From: Rotaria macrura
Taxonomy: Eukaryota > Rotifera > Eurotatoria > Philodinida > Philodinidae
Assembly (NCBI GenBank): GCA_900239685.1
Contig: OENT01000546.1
Coordinates: 36,291-100,290, forward strand
Direction of reading: 5' to 3'
Length of the DNA: 64,000 bases
A program made the position numbers and the translations under genes. Below, piece after piece: positions 1 through 12,001 of this stretch. Each line of letters opens with the position of its first letter. The first letter of the stretch is position 1. The notes beneath the pieces are model-generated. The model did no database searches. It was not told where the DNA came from and saw nothing but the letters and a program-made list of their open reading frames with translations.

Positions 1-3000
1 CAGACATTTGTCAATCTGATGTGTGCCTGTTGTTGTCCATATTTATCATCTTATTTATATCGGTTGAATACGTTTTGCTATTTGTTATCTAAACTCAACC
101 TATCAAAGATCATTCGGATATAAAGTAATATATGCAATAGTAAGTTACATATTAAATTGAAGATAAAGTCGAGGGAAAAAAATATATATAAATCATCTTT
201 CCTTCAAAATCAATATCTGTATTCTAATATGTATGACATCATATGCCGAAGAAAATGTACAATTATTTTTATTGTATTAGTGAATATTGGATGAATTCTG
301 AAGGATAATATGATAATCTTAACTAATAATGACAATCATCGTTTATGTAACAATTATCCAATTGGTTGAATATTATCAATGAGCAGATTTTTATCTCGAA
401 ACATGGCATCTTTTCGTTTTTTACTTGCGAATTATGATTTTTAAAATGTTTTTTTCGCTCTCAAAAAATAAATCTATGTCGTACTAGAGAATGAGAACTA
501 GATTAATATATGATATCGAATAAGAAGTAAAATTCAAGTTCTATACTAGAATTATTTGACATTAATATGTTGTCTTCCATATGCTCATCGTTTCGATATG
601 ATTGAATGGTTCAAATGTTCTCTTCTTAATATAAAATGACAAATATTGTTGCATGTGAACTTCTCTGTTTAATATAATGAATAAGTTCAAGTCGAATGGA
701 TACACAGATTAGTACAACTCTTCATATGAAGGTCAAAATATATGAATGCATAGACATGAACATACAAAGATGATTGGTAAACGATGAGCGTGGATGAGTT
801 TCTGACAGATAACTCTCGACAACGATGTGACAGGACTAGAATATAGAAGAAGGATAGACGGCTGCCTAAAGCATTTTACCGTATATAATGGGAAAACAAT
901 AGCCGAGTAACTTTCTTTCTCTTTTTTAATAACATTTACGAATATACATATACACACTCAACGCCTCGAATCATTACTAAAACATTATACAATTAAAAAC
1001 ATTGAAATGCGATATCACCAGCACGCATATTTCCATATCAAAGAGTGTATGCATATATTTATTTATGCGCATTGGCTACGCTATCGTATATATATATATA
1101 TACGGTCATATGCTCATTATTAGTCATCATAGTATGAACGTGAACAGTTCGTTTGAGTTTAATCATTGAACTTCAATCAACCATGCAAACATTTTAATTC
1201 TTTGCCTTTCTCTTTTTTTTTCCTCCTTTTCGTGTATCATTATAACTGTATGGTACAATATTGAAACCGTTTGATTAGTCGTGACTGAATATGGCCTTCA
1301 GTTGACAAACATAGATTATATCTATGTGTGGGCATATGAGATCCCAAAAGAAATCGAGAAGAAAGCTTTATGTTATATATGTATATATGTTTGACAGTGT
1401 GCGAAAGGAATAAACTGGTAAGAGTGTTAATTTAGACTTGCATTTGTATATAATGTTAATGTTTTTCTTTGTACCCAAAGAGACTAACAGAAGAGAATAC
1501 ATCTATTGCTTGCTACTTTTTCCTTCGTTTTCTTGATTAACTGAACAGAAATAATCATGCAGGGACGAGAGAGAGAGAGAGAAAGATGGAAGAGAAAAGA
1601 AAGAAAAGAACGAAGAGCCAAATGCAAAGAATATTAGTGTATTATTCTACGTAGAGTTGCAGTATCTTCATCTAATCACATTATCATGGAAAATTCACGC
1701 ATTGTTAATTGACTACAAAACTTGACAACCATGGGATTTCGATGGTGCGTTTTCATCGAATTTTTCTTCTTTTTCTTTTCTTTCTTCAACGAACCATTTC
1801 GATCTTCTTGCATAAAATCCGACAAAACATGAAATCTTCGTTGTTGTTTTTTCTCTCTCTATCATCATTACTCGATATAGATCGTTGCTCCTCGTTCAAT
1901 GTCATATTGGCCCGTCGAAATCAATCAAGTAACTTCTTTATAAAAATTTTTTTTTACCAATTATTTTGTCACCCTCAAGGCATAGAGATTTCATTTAAAT
2001 CTATAATTGACTCTATGAAGAGCAATCAAGTATTTAACGGGAGTCATTCACTACAGATATATATATATATATGATTCTTATCGACGTTTCTCCTTTTCCC
2101 CTATCTTTTTTTCCTATATCAGATTTCAATTCTTCAATGTGCAAATGAATGAATTTATTTGTTGACGATATGATAGCCGTGTCGTCCTATTATCAGATCT
2201 AATCCATTGACACGACAGGATGTGTACATAACTGACAGAATCTATGAGCATACTGTCAACATTTAAGAGCTTAATTCACTTGATTTAACCTTTCTTCCAT
2301 TGCCGCTAACATCCTCATCATATTGTTAAAATTTTAAAATCTTCTTTTCGTGTCTTCTCTTGTCTATGTCATTCTCATAGTGTTGATTGTTTGCATTTGA
2401 GCTCATATTCATATCAAATATATATTCACATAGACGTTTATTTGTTGATCCTGTCTACCGATGATCTATTGGTTTATTTTGATTTTGTTTTCTACTATAC
2501 ACGTCAACCATATGTCAGTGTATAGATTTGAAAAGACAAAAAAGAAAGAGAAGAAACTAGCCACTTGAACAAATTACTATGAATCGATGATCATTATTAT
2601 TATCATCGTTTTCTAAAGGCAATACATGTCAATTCATCCATATCGAAAACATTTCTAATTCAATTGTAATAGTGTTACCTAGGTTAAGAGTATATGCATG
2701 CTTGAATATTGTAATGATAAGTGTATATATGTATGTATGTATGTTCTTACTCGTCTTATCGATAGCCGAGTATTTCATGGTTCGAATATTTGCATATATA
2801 TTGCAGTAATAATCAATCTCTTTTAGTAGATTCGATCTTTTTTGCAACTAAGATTGATAGTAGACAAAGAAAAATGGCTTCACCTGTCTACAGTACAGGA
2901 ATTGAAATATAACCACTTATCATTAGAGTGAATTGCGTACAACGAGAATAATATGAAGATTGAAAGATAGACAATCAACCACTTCGCACCTTTTACATTT

Positions 3001-4493
3001 TTCTTATTCAAACAGGTGTTGATTCTTCTTTATTCTTCTCTTCTCTATTTTGTGACCGACACGGGAAGCCGATAATCGTTTTTCTCTTTCTTTTTTTTTC
3101 TTGTTGTCTGTGATCGATGTTTTAAGTTGAGTGTGTGGGGGGGTGGGGGGCATATCGACATGGTCAAAGCCTTTCTTAATTCATTTAAAGCTTTTTTTCT
3201 TCTTCGTCTCTTTCTCTCATCATATAGTCGTGATCGACTATTGCTCATTCACATACATATTTAATTTATGGTATCCTAATATTTTTCAATTAGGTTCAAT
3301 ACATAAAGAAAAAAAAATGGGCATTCATTCATTTGATTACTCGCTTCTTCTCTTGTTTTTTTTCTGTCTCTAGAGAAGATAAGAAGAAGAAAAATAGAAA
3401 GAAAACGCCGAAATAGTATGCATTATATATTCATTGTACAAAACAAATAGATGATCTTTCTCATAGTAAGTCACGCAATGTTATTGTTATTGTTGCTCTT
3501 CCTCCTTCTCGTCATTTTCTTTATCTTTCTCATAGTTCTTTCTTGTTGATTCTACATGCACGTTCAATTGGTTACATCATCAAAGTTTTTCCTTTTTTTT
3601 TGTATCTTTGTCGAAATGGGCGGAGTGTCAAGTAAGATTACACAAGCAATGCGGATATGTACTGATGAACTATTCATTCACATACATAAATATGCATATG
3701 CGTACATGTAAAGATGTATATGAACATCATCCGGTTGGCTACTGTATAGGAAGAGAAAAAAAAACTTCGTCGATGTTGAGTGACAATAATTTCTTTTCCT
3801 GTCATTTCAATTCTGTTTTGGTCATTATCATCATGAAATGAAGTGACAATTGATTTTAGTTTCTTCCTCTTTCTCCTTAACAGACACAGTAGGAGTAATG
3901 GTCAATGAATTAGACTGCCTACAGCGATGAGACATTCACCATACACACATCAATAATTTATTATCAACAGCTCTCGAAATTTGATAAAGATGAGCAAGCA
4001 TATATGTCTTGTAGCGCCTATCGCTTACTTATTTATTTACTTACGTCATAGACGATTGTTTTTGATTATTACATATACTGTATATGTATATGTGTATATA
4101 TACCAGCATTGATTTCTATCACTATTTGCTTTCTGTGTTTTTTTTTATTATATATTACATAAATAATTCGAAAATTTCTTGCTCAACTATTAGTCTAGAT
4201 GAATTTAGTCACTTGTGCGTCGGAAACTGTATTGAGAATAGAATATCAATCAGCTATTGATAGAGATAATCGACTCTTATTCTTTTGTTTCTCTTTCTCT
4301 TTCATTCTCAGAGAATTGAAAAATAGAATAACGATAAAATTATGGAACACATGGTAAAGCTCAAGAGAGATAAGTCGATAGTTGGCCATAGTCTTGAATT
4401 TTATAGAATATTAATTGTGTACTGTCTCGTAATAAGTCTACGCATTCGATTAAAAACTAGTAACGTTTATGTCGTTTGCTCGTTTTATTTCAG
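1..4493. other. Gene-free A+T-rich stretch
   Basis: No open frame here has protein-like composition, and I could not chain exons into a gene on either strand. It contains simple repeats: a GA tract near 1569-1580, TA runs near 1091-1101 and 2059-2071, a TATG run near 2721-2743, and a G-rich run at about 3131-3149. The last part probably includes the 5' untranslated region and a 5' UTR intron of the LRR gene that follows. Confidence 0.6.
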
Positions 4494-6359
4494 ATGTTTT
4501 TATTCTTTATTTTATTCATTCGAATAAATCAAATCATATCTTGTCCGTTAACTGATAATTATCTATCACGTTGTCATTGTGGAATATTAACAAATGGTGA
4601 ATCATACATAAAATGTGAAGAACAAACACTTGACGAAATACCCATATTTAAGCGTTCGTTTCCATATGATGAACTTCTATTATCAAATAATAATATAAAA
4701 ACGTTAACACGTACATCATTCGATAATATAAAAACCATACGACGTATTAATTTAGAAAATAATTCTATATCATTAATTGATAATGATTTATTACGTTTAT
4801 TAGGAAATTATTTAGAAGAATTAATTCTCACTGGTGACAATCATATAAATTCATTAGAATTTATAACACGTTATCCATTGAAAAATTTACGTATATTAAA
4901 ATTGAATAAATTCAATTTAAATGAAATTAATCTTGACAACATATTTCTTAATATGACAAAACTCGAAATTCTTTCATTACGTTCATGTCAATTAAAACAA
5001 ATACCCAATTTAATAAATCTCTATCAATTAGATGTAGAAAATAATTTTATATCAAATAAAATCATCTTATCAACAACATATGTACATTTGAATTTAGCTA
5101 AAAATTTTATAACATCAATTTTTCTTCAAAAGAATACACAATTAATAACATTGAATTTAACTAGAAATAATTTAAAAACATTTTTCATCGATTCAGAACA
5201 AAATCAAAATTTACAAGATATTAATTTAACTACAAACTATTTGACATCATTTAATTTTTCATTATTAAATCATAATCATAATCTTGAATATCTTAATTTA
5301 AATTTAAATTATTTATCATCATTAAATTTAAATGATATACCAGAGAATTTACTATCATTATCAATAAATCATAATCAAATAAAACAAATTGAAATATCGA
5401 AGAAACATTTATCATTACTATCGTATCTTGATTTAAGTTATAATTATATAAAAACAATTGAAAATAATACAATTTTTCAAAATTTAAATTATTTGAATCT
5501 TCAACATAATCCACTAGATTGTAATTGTCAATTAGAATGGTTGAAAAATGTAACATTAAATAAATTCAATACAACAACATGGACATGTACAAATAATCAT
5601 TCATCTACAAAATCATTTCAAATAGCAAATTTTCAATGTTTATCAATTATTAAAAATCCCTATGTTAACTTTTTCAATATATCATATGTTAAATTTTCAT
5701 TTCAATATGGTCTTTTTATACAATTATCTATGACAGATGATTTTAATATACTTGATTATATACAAATAAGTATATCGGAACCGTTTTATGTTTCACCTAA
5801 ATTTCTACCGAATCAAACCGAAATATTTCTATCAAATCATATTCAATTAAATAAAACATATCACATATGTCTAATATTATTATATAAATCTACACGTGAT
5901 AAATATTGTCGTATGTTTTTAACTGATAAAATGATTATACTCATGTCGAATGATATGAAAAAAATAAATCGAATCGAACAAACAAATGATATCTATGATA
6001 TGAATATGTTTATATTGCTAATTGGTTCATGTGTAGGTGGTTTAATAACATTTGTATTGATAGTTGTATGTTTTTATTTATGTATGCAAATACATAAATA
6101 TAAATTAAAACAGAAAACTCCGAATATCAATGCATATTATGCGAAGAATGCAAATCAAAACTATCCTATATATTATACACACTCAGTAACATGTCCATAT
6201 CATCATCATGAAAATCTATCAAATTCAACAGATAGTAGTCAAATTGATACATCATTATCAACAACGAATTTAAAACATATTTATCAAACAATTGATAGTC
6301 AAGATTATACAAGTCAAGTGTTTGATTTATGGAATCAATCATTAAGACAGAAAAGATAG
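4494..6359 (+). CDS. LRR single-pass transmembrane protein
   Basis: A 621-residue intronless reading frame. Residues 1-16 (MFLFFILF...) look like a signal peptide, followed by a Cys-rich LRR N-cap (CHCG and CEEQ region). About ten leucine-rich repeats follow, rich in Asn and Leu. An LRR C-cap starts with NPLDCNCQLEWL near residue 338. A roughly 100-residue beta-rich, fibronectin-III-like segment comes next, then a membrane span at about residues 505-530 (LIGSCVGGLITFVLIVVCFY). The tail has about 90 residues. The ATG at 4494 was chosen because a TTTATTTCAG splice acceptor ends exactly at 4493, with a candidate donor at 4429, so the in-frame upstream ATG at 4476 would lie in an intron. This domain order is that of metazoan adhesion or receptor LRR proteins such as LRRN or Kekkon types; the ligand is unknown. 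A poly(A) signal follows. Confidence 0.88.
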   Translation: MFLFFILFIRINQIISCPLTDNYLSRCHCGILTNGESYIKCEEQTLDEIPIFKRSFPYDELLLSNNNIKTLTRTSFDNIKTIRRINLENNSISLIDNDLLRLLGNYLEELILTGDNHINSLEFITRYPLKNLRILKLNKFNLNEINLDNIFLNMTKLEILSLRSCQLKQIPNLINLYQLDVENNFISNKIILSTTYVHLNLAKNFITSIFLQKNTQLITLNLTRNNLKTFFIDSEQNQNLQDINLTTNYLTSFNFSLLNHNHNLEYLNLNLNYLSSLNLNDIPENLLSLSINHNQIKQIEISKKHLSLLSYLDLSYNYIKTIENNTIFQNLNYLNLQHNPLDCNCQLEWLKNVTLNKFNTTTWTCTNNHSSTKSFQIANFQCLSIIKNPYVNFFNISYVKFSFQYGLFIQLSMTDDFNILDYIQISISEPFYVSPKFLPNQTEIFLSNHIQLNKTYHICLILLYKSTRDKYCRMFLTDKMIILMSNDMKKINRIEQTNDIYDMNMFILLIGSCVGGLITFVLIVVCFYLCMQIHKYKLKQKTPNINAYYAKNANQNYPIYYTHSVTCPYHHHENLSNSTDSSQIDTSLSTTNLKHIYQTIDSQDYTSQVFDLWNQSLRQKR

Positions 6360-6426
6360 TTTGGTTTTTTCTTTTTCTTTCTCTTTTTCATACATCCGGA
6401 TGAATAGACTTGATATGGTAATTTAT

Positions 6427-6451
6427 ACATATATATATATATATATATATC
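6427..6451. repeat. TA dinucleotide microsatellite
   Basis: About 12 TA units lie in the 3' untranslated region of the LRR gene, between the stop codon and the poly(A) signal. Confidence 0.85.
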
Positions 6452-6482
6452 TGTATGCTTTTTCTTTTTGTTGTCTTGTACA

Positions 6483-6488
6483 AATAAA
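6483..6488 (+). terminator. Poly(A) signal of LRR gene
   Basis: AATAAA lies about 125 nt after the LRR stop codon, on the same strand. It is placed by motif and position only. Confidence 0.5.
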
Positions 6489-8306
6489 ATGGAAATTTGT
6501 GCCTGTCGTTATTTGATTCTCAAGAGAATAAAATGAAAAGAATAGTAGACAAGATCTCTCGAGTATGTATAATGACATTGTTCGATGCACGATGTTCATT
6601 TCTTTGAAACAGTATGTTCATTTGACAGAAGAAAAAAAATAAACGTTTATAAAAAGATCTGATATACGTAAATGAAATTCGAATTAGATTTCGTTAATTA
6701 ATTAAAATCAATCTCAATATGATGAAATGTCGACTTTCTTTTTCTTCTTTTTTAAATTTTTGAACAGATGGAATAACATTAGAAATGATCAGTAGGATTG
6801 TTTTCTCTTCGTTATCAACATGATTCGTAGAGGAAATAAAACATACAGGAAATGTTCGCAAATGAAGTAGTATTTAATCACGTATCGAGACTACAGTTAT
6901 ATTCATTTATAGAGATAACAATTTTTTTTTTATTGTAGAAAATTCGATTGTATCAACAATGACAGATATAGAATGAAATAGTTCTGCACAATGATGAACT
7001 AAGTTTTATGCTTGTGTATTCAGCATCTGAAACTAATTTTTCAATGGAAAGTCTAGACATCATCTAGCTTACAAGATTCTAAAAAGAAGAAACAAATGAT
7101 TAAAATCGTTAGTCCACTATTCAATCATGTAAGATTAGAACTGAATAAGAGTGTTTTTTGTGCAATAAGGATAGTTCATCGTAAGATTTGAGCTTTTGTT
7201 TTCTCGAGTACTTCAATATTAAGATGTCGGGATATCTGATCGTTTTATTGCAATTGATTAACAAAAATAGATTGGTCATCGTCTGTTTTCTTTAAGTTAA
7301 TAAAGCATGTGAGTCGTGTTCTATAAATTAGTGATAGTATCGTATAAAAATTTTCTTTCGAACATAATTCCCATAAGAATCGTAATGTGTATCGTCTACC
7401 TTTACTATTGGAACATGCTGTTCGATTGAAACAACGACTAGATAGTTTTTCCTAGATTGTATATTCTTATAAAAAATTCGAAATCTTCATTTTAATCTAC
7501 ATATCAGTACTTGTATTCTAGAAATACAGTTCAATAAAGATTTGCGTTTTTGTTTTCTTGAAATCTTGATAAACTTTAATTTATGCGCTATAATTAAAAT
7601 ACATGTATTTTTCAATTGCTTTGTGATCATCTTGTATTTCTAACAACGAATTGCATATCGATGACATGAATGAGATTTTGAAACGAAACTAGTTTGGAAG
7701 TTGATCGAAAACAAGAATTTTTATAATGTTAGGACAAAGTATAGACGGGAAACAATTACATCATGTTAGTTATGCCAATATTCTCTGTCTTATCTAACGA
7801 TGACAATGGAGGATATTTCAAGATAACAGAAAGTACATCAAGTATAGAAAAAGTATGCACGAATGTGTCCACAATGAGGTCGTTTGTCAGCACCATCGTG
7901 TGTTTTCCTATTCTAAACAACAGTAGACACTAACGAATACTAAGAGAAATCGATTCGATTTCGATTGGAGAAAGATATATTAACATTTTTATTTCATCTA
8001 GTTATATGCATTGATATGACATGTGAGAGATGATCATTGGGTCTTGTGGTTATTTACGAAAGATCTTTGCATGTTTTTTCTTATTGTATTCATATGGAAA
8101 GAATTGTGTTCACGCAAGAGATTACTCTAGCATACTGTATGAAATAAAACGGAAAGATTCTGTGTTTTATAATTATATTTTACTAATAGCTACCAAAGAT
8201 TCGTGTATTTTATACAAAAAAATCTTTCTTTTCAGTTTATAACTATAAATATTCCAGGCAAGTATAAGTTTTCTCGGTCATATTTAAAATGTTAGTTTCA
8301 TATTAA
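6489..8306. other. Intergenic, no gene seen
   Basis: A+T-rich sequence with only short chance frames; the frame at 8030-8242 has no recognisable composition. The part next to 8306 should hold the 3' UTR of the minus-strand cyclophilin gene, but I see no canonical poly(A) signal for it. Confidence 0.55.
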
Positions 8307-9072
8307 TTATTGAAGTTGACCACTGTTTGCAATTTTAACTTCTCGTGATACATCACCATTATCTGATCCACTCAATTCAAGATCTTTCAATAAATGAAAT
8401 CCTTGTAAAACTTGTCCAAATACAACATGTTTTTTATCTAAATGTGGACATGGAACGAATGTAAGAAAAAATTGACTTCCATTTGTATTTGGACCACTAT
8501 TTGCCATGGATAAAAGGCCAGGACGATCATGTAAGTATGGAAAGCCTTCGTCATTAAATTTTTCGCCATAGATCGAATAGCCGCCTGTTCCATTGGATTT
8601 CTCAAAATCACCTCCTTGAGCCATAAAACCTGGAATAATGCGATGGAAGTACGATAGACGATAACCAAAGCCATGTTCATTTATACATAATGATAGAAAA
8701 TTTTGTGCTGTAAGTGGTAATACATGACGAAAAAGTTCCATGACAAGACGACCTCGTGCATCGCCATCAATTTCAATGTCGAAATAGACAACGGGATTCG
8801 ACTCTTGTCTCATTGGCGCTTGAGAACCAGCAGGACTCCTTTTGGTAGATGAAAAATAAACATTCCTTGAAGAAATTTTCTTCTTACGCTTGGTTTACAG
8901 GAGGGGTTGAAATCACTTGTTGTTGTTTTTGTTGTTGTTGTTGCTGTTGCTGCTGCTGCTGCTGCTGCTGCTGTTGTTGTTGTTGTTGTTGAGCATATAC
9001 ATTACCAGTCGGAGCAGCAGATAATACTTGTTGATGTTCACTGCTATGCGTTTTACTACTTTTTCTATGCAT
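8307..9072 (-). CDS. Cyclophilin-type prolyl isomerase with polyQ N-terminus
   Basis: A two-exon gene: exon 1 is 9072..8888, a 49-nt intron (GTAAGA..AAAG) is 8887..8839, and exon 2 is 8838..8307. It gives 238 residues. Residues about 1-70 are low complexity with roughly 21 Gln in a row. The rest is a complete single-domain cyclophilin, which catalyses cis-trans isomerisation of prolyl bonds and acts as a folding or assembly factor. The catalytic block FHRIIPGFMAQGGDF holds the Arg, Phe and Gln equivalents of human CypA R55, F60 and Q63, and MANSGPNTNGSQFF holds the A101-F113 region. The cyclosporin-contact Trp (CypA W121) is His here (PHLDKKHVVFG), as in Cyp40. There is no signal peptide, so the likely location is cytosol or nucleus. 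Splicing joins the exons in phase (A-S-P-A-G-S), which argues that the polyQ segment belongs to this gene. The upstream start is less certain than the domain. Confidence 0.88.
8927..8990 (-). repeat. CAG/CAA trinucleotide repeat coding polyQ
   Basis: Mixed CAA and CAG codons encode the glutamine run of the cyclophilin N-terminal exon, with one Lys interruption near its end. The pure CAG core is about eight units. Confidence 0.85.
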
Positions 9073-10180
9073 ATAAATGAAATACTAATGATGTAGTTTA
9101 CGTAAATAGAACTTCGAAGAAAACTTAATTTGGTTTTTGGTGTTGTTCAGTGGAACTCGTCAAACTACCGCCTATAGTAAATGTGTCTTCGACATGATCA
9201 AATACTATATTTTTCTTTTTAGTGAAATTCAAAAACAAAGAGAATTCGATTAGGAAATATGAGAAATGACTATCAGTGTTGAAATAATCCAAATGCATTC
9301 GAAATCTCGAAGAGATTTATCATTTTTATTTAGAATAAAATGTGGAGAATAAATTGTGCATGAATATTGTGAATTCATGTAGTTTTTGTGTTCGTTTGAC
9401 AAGCAAGCTAAAAGCCATAAAAACGATATCATAGACATCAAATTTCATGATATAAATTTCAACGTTGAAAGCAACACACATCACACAATGTAAATGTAAA
9501 TTGAATTGTATAATTATAATATTCAAAAACTAATTTTAGTCAGAATTCAAGTGTTCGAGAACGTATAGATTCGATCGTTCGATAATAACAGGAAAGAGGA
9601 AGCAGGTTTGAGCGACCGTCTAAGAACAATTTCCTGGTGAAAGCTACGATTTTTTCTCGAACATTGATTTGCTCCGTCCGTTTTAGAAACTTTTCAATCT
9701 GTGTGCTCTCACGCTTTGTGGATCATCTCCAGGAAGATGACTATTCTTTTCGACGAGAAATCAAGCAAAATACAATGGAGACACTTGAAATATTTTTGAA
9801 GATGATATTCATTTCTTTGAAACTATCGTTCTCTTAGTTTGGGAGCTCACTGAAAAGTCTCGTGCTTTTTCTTCTGGTTTGTTATTATATATGGTGTCAA
9901 AGAAAAAAAAATATGTTTGTATCAATTTTTTCCTAATTTTTGAAACATGTAGAACAAATAAATGATTCCGATAAATGCTAAGGCTATCAATGTGTTTCAT
10001 ATATATACATATTTCAATTGAATTTGTTTCTGTAAACAATCATCAGTAAATGCCAAAAGCAATATCTCTGTAAGTAAAACACTGAGCTTCATGTAACCAC
10101 GAAGATAAAATGAGCGTACCGGTGTTCAGATTTCGTGATGATAACATGTTAGTTACTTCGAATTAAAAGTCAAACGATAT
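9073..10180. other. Intergenic between two minus-strand genes
   Basis: No firm gene. A minus-strand open stretch at about 9220-9125 (reading ...VFDHVEDTFTIGGSLTSS...) looks protein-like but could not be joined to other exons. A possible short last exon of the next gene lies at 10067..10043. Confidence 0.45.
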
Positions 10181-10899
10181 TTACCGTTCTTCACTTCCTT
10201 TTTCATCTTCAGCATGCTTGCTACTTTCACCGTGACCATGTTTCGATGAACGTTTTTTGTGTTTTTTCTTGTCTTTCTTTTTCTCAGTTGCATCTGCGTT
10301 TGATTGTGAACCACTTGTTAGTAGACTTGCACCTGCATTTTTGATTACTTCGCCTATGAATCAAAGTATGCATTATCGTATTGTCGAACTACTAATCATA
10401 TATCGATGAATATTCCATATTTACCTGAGCCAGAACTTTTTTGATTTGATGCTGCTCCACCTGCTGCTGCACTTTCTGTTGTCGCTGATGGTGCTCCCGG
10501 CGTTTGTTGTCCATCTAGGTTTTGATAAACATATGTCGGTTGACCATTTGTTGGTATAGGAACATATTCAGTGATTGGTCGAGCGAATTTCTTATAATAG
10601 TCATCAATGCTCGAATTATTATATTGACGAACAACAGTAGATCCACGTTGGTATGACGTATTCGTATCATCTTGTGATACCCATTTTATATTTTTGTCAT
10701 CGAGTGTCGGTGGAACATATCCGCCAATATCAATGGGCATATGATGTTGTTGAGTTTGTGGAAATTGAAATGCTCCGAAGTCAGCATTCGGGCGTTGTTG
10801 TCGATTTTGACCAGGATTTATTGAAAGACCAGCTAAGTTTTGTGTTAAAACATTTTCATTATATTGTGGTGGCAAGTTATAGGCGGAATTTGAATACAT
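10181..10899 (-). CDS. Gln/Tyr-rich protein with Lys/His-rich C-terminus
   Basis: A two-exon gene: exon 1 is 10899..10425, a 71-nt intron (GTAAAT..ATAG) is 10424..10354, and exon 2 is 10353..10181. It gives 215 residues; I do not recognise a family. The N-terminal half is rich in Asn, Gln and Pro. The centre has a more conserved-looking piece (DDKNIKWVSQDD... and YYKKFARPITEYVPIP). Then comes an Ala/Ser/Gly stretch. The C-terminus is strongly charged (KKKDKKKHKKRSSKHGHGE), a possible nuclear localisation or nucleic-acid-binding tail. The stop codon overlaps a good donor (G|GTAAAT), and a TTTTACTTACAG acceptor at 10068 would add a short phase-compatible exon (D-I-A-F-G-I-Y-stop). The C-terminus is therefore ambiguous. 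Start at MYSNSAYN is the first ATG of the frame. Confidence 0.65.
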
Positions 10900-11564
10900 A
10901 GTTGACCGTTTAGATTTATACTATGAATAATAATCGTGGGTCCTCTTTCGTTTTTAAATAACGATGGAAAAATGACGAGTAGTACACGTTTGGTGAAATG
11001 ATTGTATGATATGGTCCGGTGAACAGGCGAACACGATTGATACTTACTGACTCTTGCCCGTGTTCATCGTAGGAGAAAAAAGTAATGTAAAATTATCAAC
11101 ACCGATCGACTGTCATTTTATATGAGCTATGAACATCGATCATCTCCATATTTACGTGTTCATATATGTTCGTATGAAAATTTTTCGTCATTTATGTAAT
11201 CTTAACGTTCGTATTGGTATGTACGTACATTCAACATGAGGTAAAAAACAAACGAACGGGAATGTTCTTACGTTTAATTATGAATATTTTATACATAATA
11301 TGATGATTGAATTTTGGATGAAATCAATGACCTTCATTCATGATGTTAAATTTTAGATTTAAAAAAATTTTAAACGTTCTGCTTGGTAAAGTGTCTTATG
11401 TAACCATATGCTTGAAGAACAACCATAGAAATGATTTCTTGTGTGCCTGAAACTATGGCAGACTGCAAAATAAACTGTTGCAGTTTGTTTTAAACTTGTA
11501 TTGTTTCTCTCAGAATGAAAGTGTCAACAAAGCATTTTGAAAAAAATTAAAGTCGTTGAATTGA

Positions 11565-11931
11565 ATGGCAAAGTGGCAGTGGAATATTTGGTATGTTCAA
11601 TTTCTCGCATGGTGGTGTAGAGTAAAAACTTTATGCTTTTATTTATATATATATATATATATTTAGCCGACGACGACATCGTTCGGCTCGATACTACCAA
11701 GTTTTTGGACGAGAACCTGAATATCCATGTGAGTTAGTATTTTTACAATGTGTGTTTGGCAGTATTAAATGTATTCTTTACTATGGTCTTATTTTTTTGT
11801 TGATTAAATGGTATGTGTGGCCCATAGTAGCACCTAGTCTGACGAAATATTCACTTGTTCAAACGACACTTAATCGTTCATCATCTCTTATTGATCGTCT
11901 AAAAGCAAATAGGAAATTGTCATTCGAATGA
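11565..11931 (+). CDS. Small three-exon gene, 63-residue product, unknown function
   Basis: The exons are 11565..11590, 11667..11728 and 11828..11931. The introns are 76 nt (GTATGT..TTTAG) and 99 nt (GTGAGT..CATAG). All three join in phase and give a 63-residue protein starting MAKWQWN, with an Arg-rich stretch (RRRHRSARYYQVF) at about residues 10-22 and ending RKLSFE. A second-exon reading such as RYYQVFGREPEYP is typical of real coding sequence, and both donors match consensus. A poly(A) signal lies 65 nt after the stop. There is no signal peptide or membrane span, and I recognise no family. The weakest part is exon 1, which is short; the true start could lie in another upstream exon. Confidence 0.6.
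11645..11662. repeat. TA microsatellite inside an intron
   Basis: A run of alternating AT next to the acceptor of intron 1 of the 63-residue gene. Confidence 0.8.
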
Positions 11932-11995
11932 TTTTGTTTTTCTCTTATTTTTAAATTTTGGTGAATGAAATGATTTCAACGCGAAAAAGAACTCA

Positions 11996-12001
11996 AATAA
12001 A
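11996..12001 (+). terminator. Poly(A) signal of small gene
   Basis: AATAAA lies 65 nt downstream of the stop codon of the 63-residue gene, on the same strand. Confidence 0.45.

Noticed and set aside
1709..2074. 121-codon plus-strand open frame
   Set aside because: Composition is Phe/Leu/Ser/Ile from T-rich DNA, with no splice partners and no domain.
3131..3149. G-rich run resembling a telomeric or quadruplex motif
   Set aside because: A single short run without tandem units; G-runs also occur near 20800 and 50445, so no telomere claim is justified.
4342..4527. Small frame upstream of and overlapping the LRR gene
   Set aside because: It lies in the 5' UTR and across the splice acceptor; treated as non-coding.
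9098..9105. Perfect NFIL3-type site TTACGTAA just upstream of the cyclophilin start
   Set aside because: The same octamer also occurs near 33911 (inside an exon) and 55363; two to three copies are expected by chance in 64 kb of this base composition, so it is not evidence of regulation.
9125..9230. Minus-strand stretch reading like protein (VFDHVEDTFTIGG)
   Set aside because: No acceptor, donor or partner exon fits in phase; might be an orphan exon but cannot be supported.
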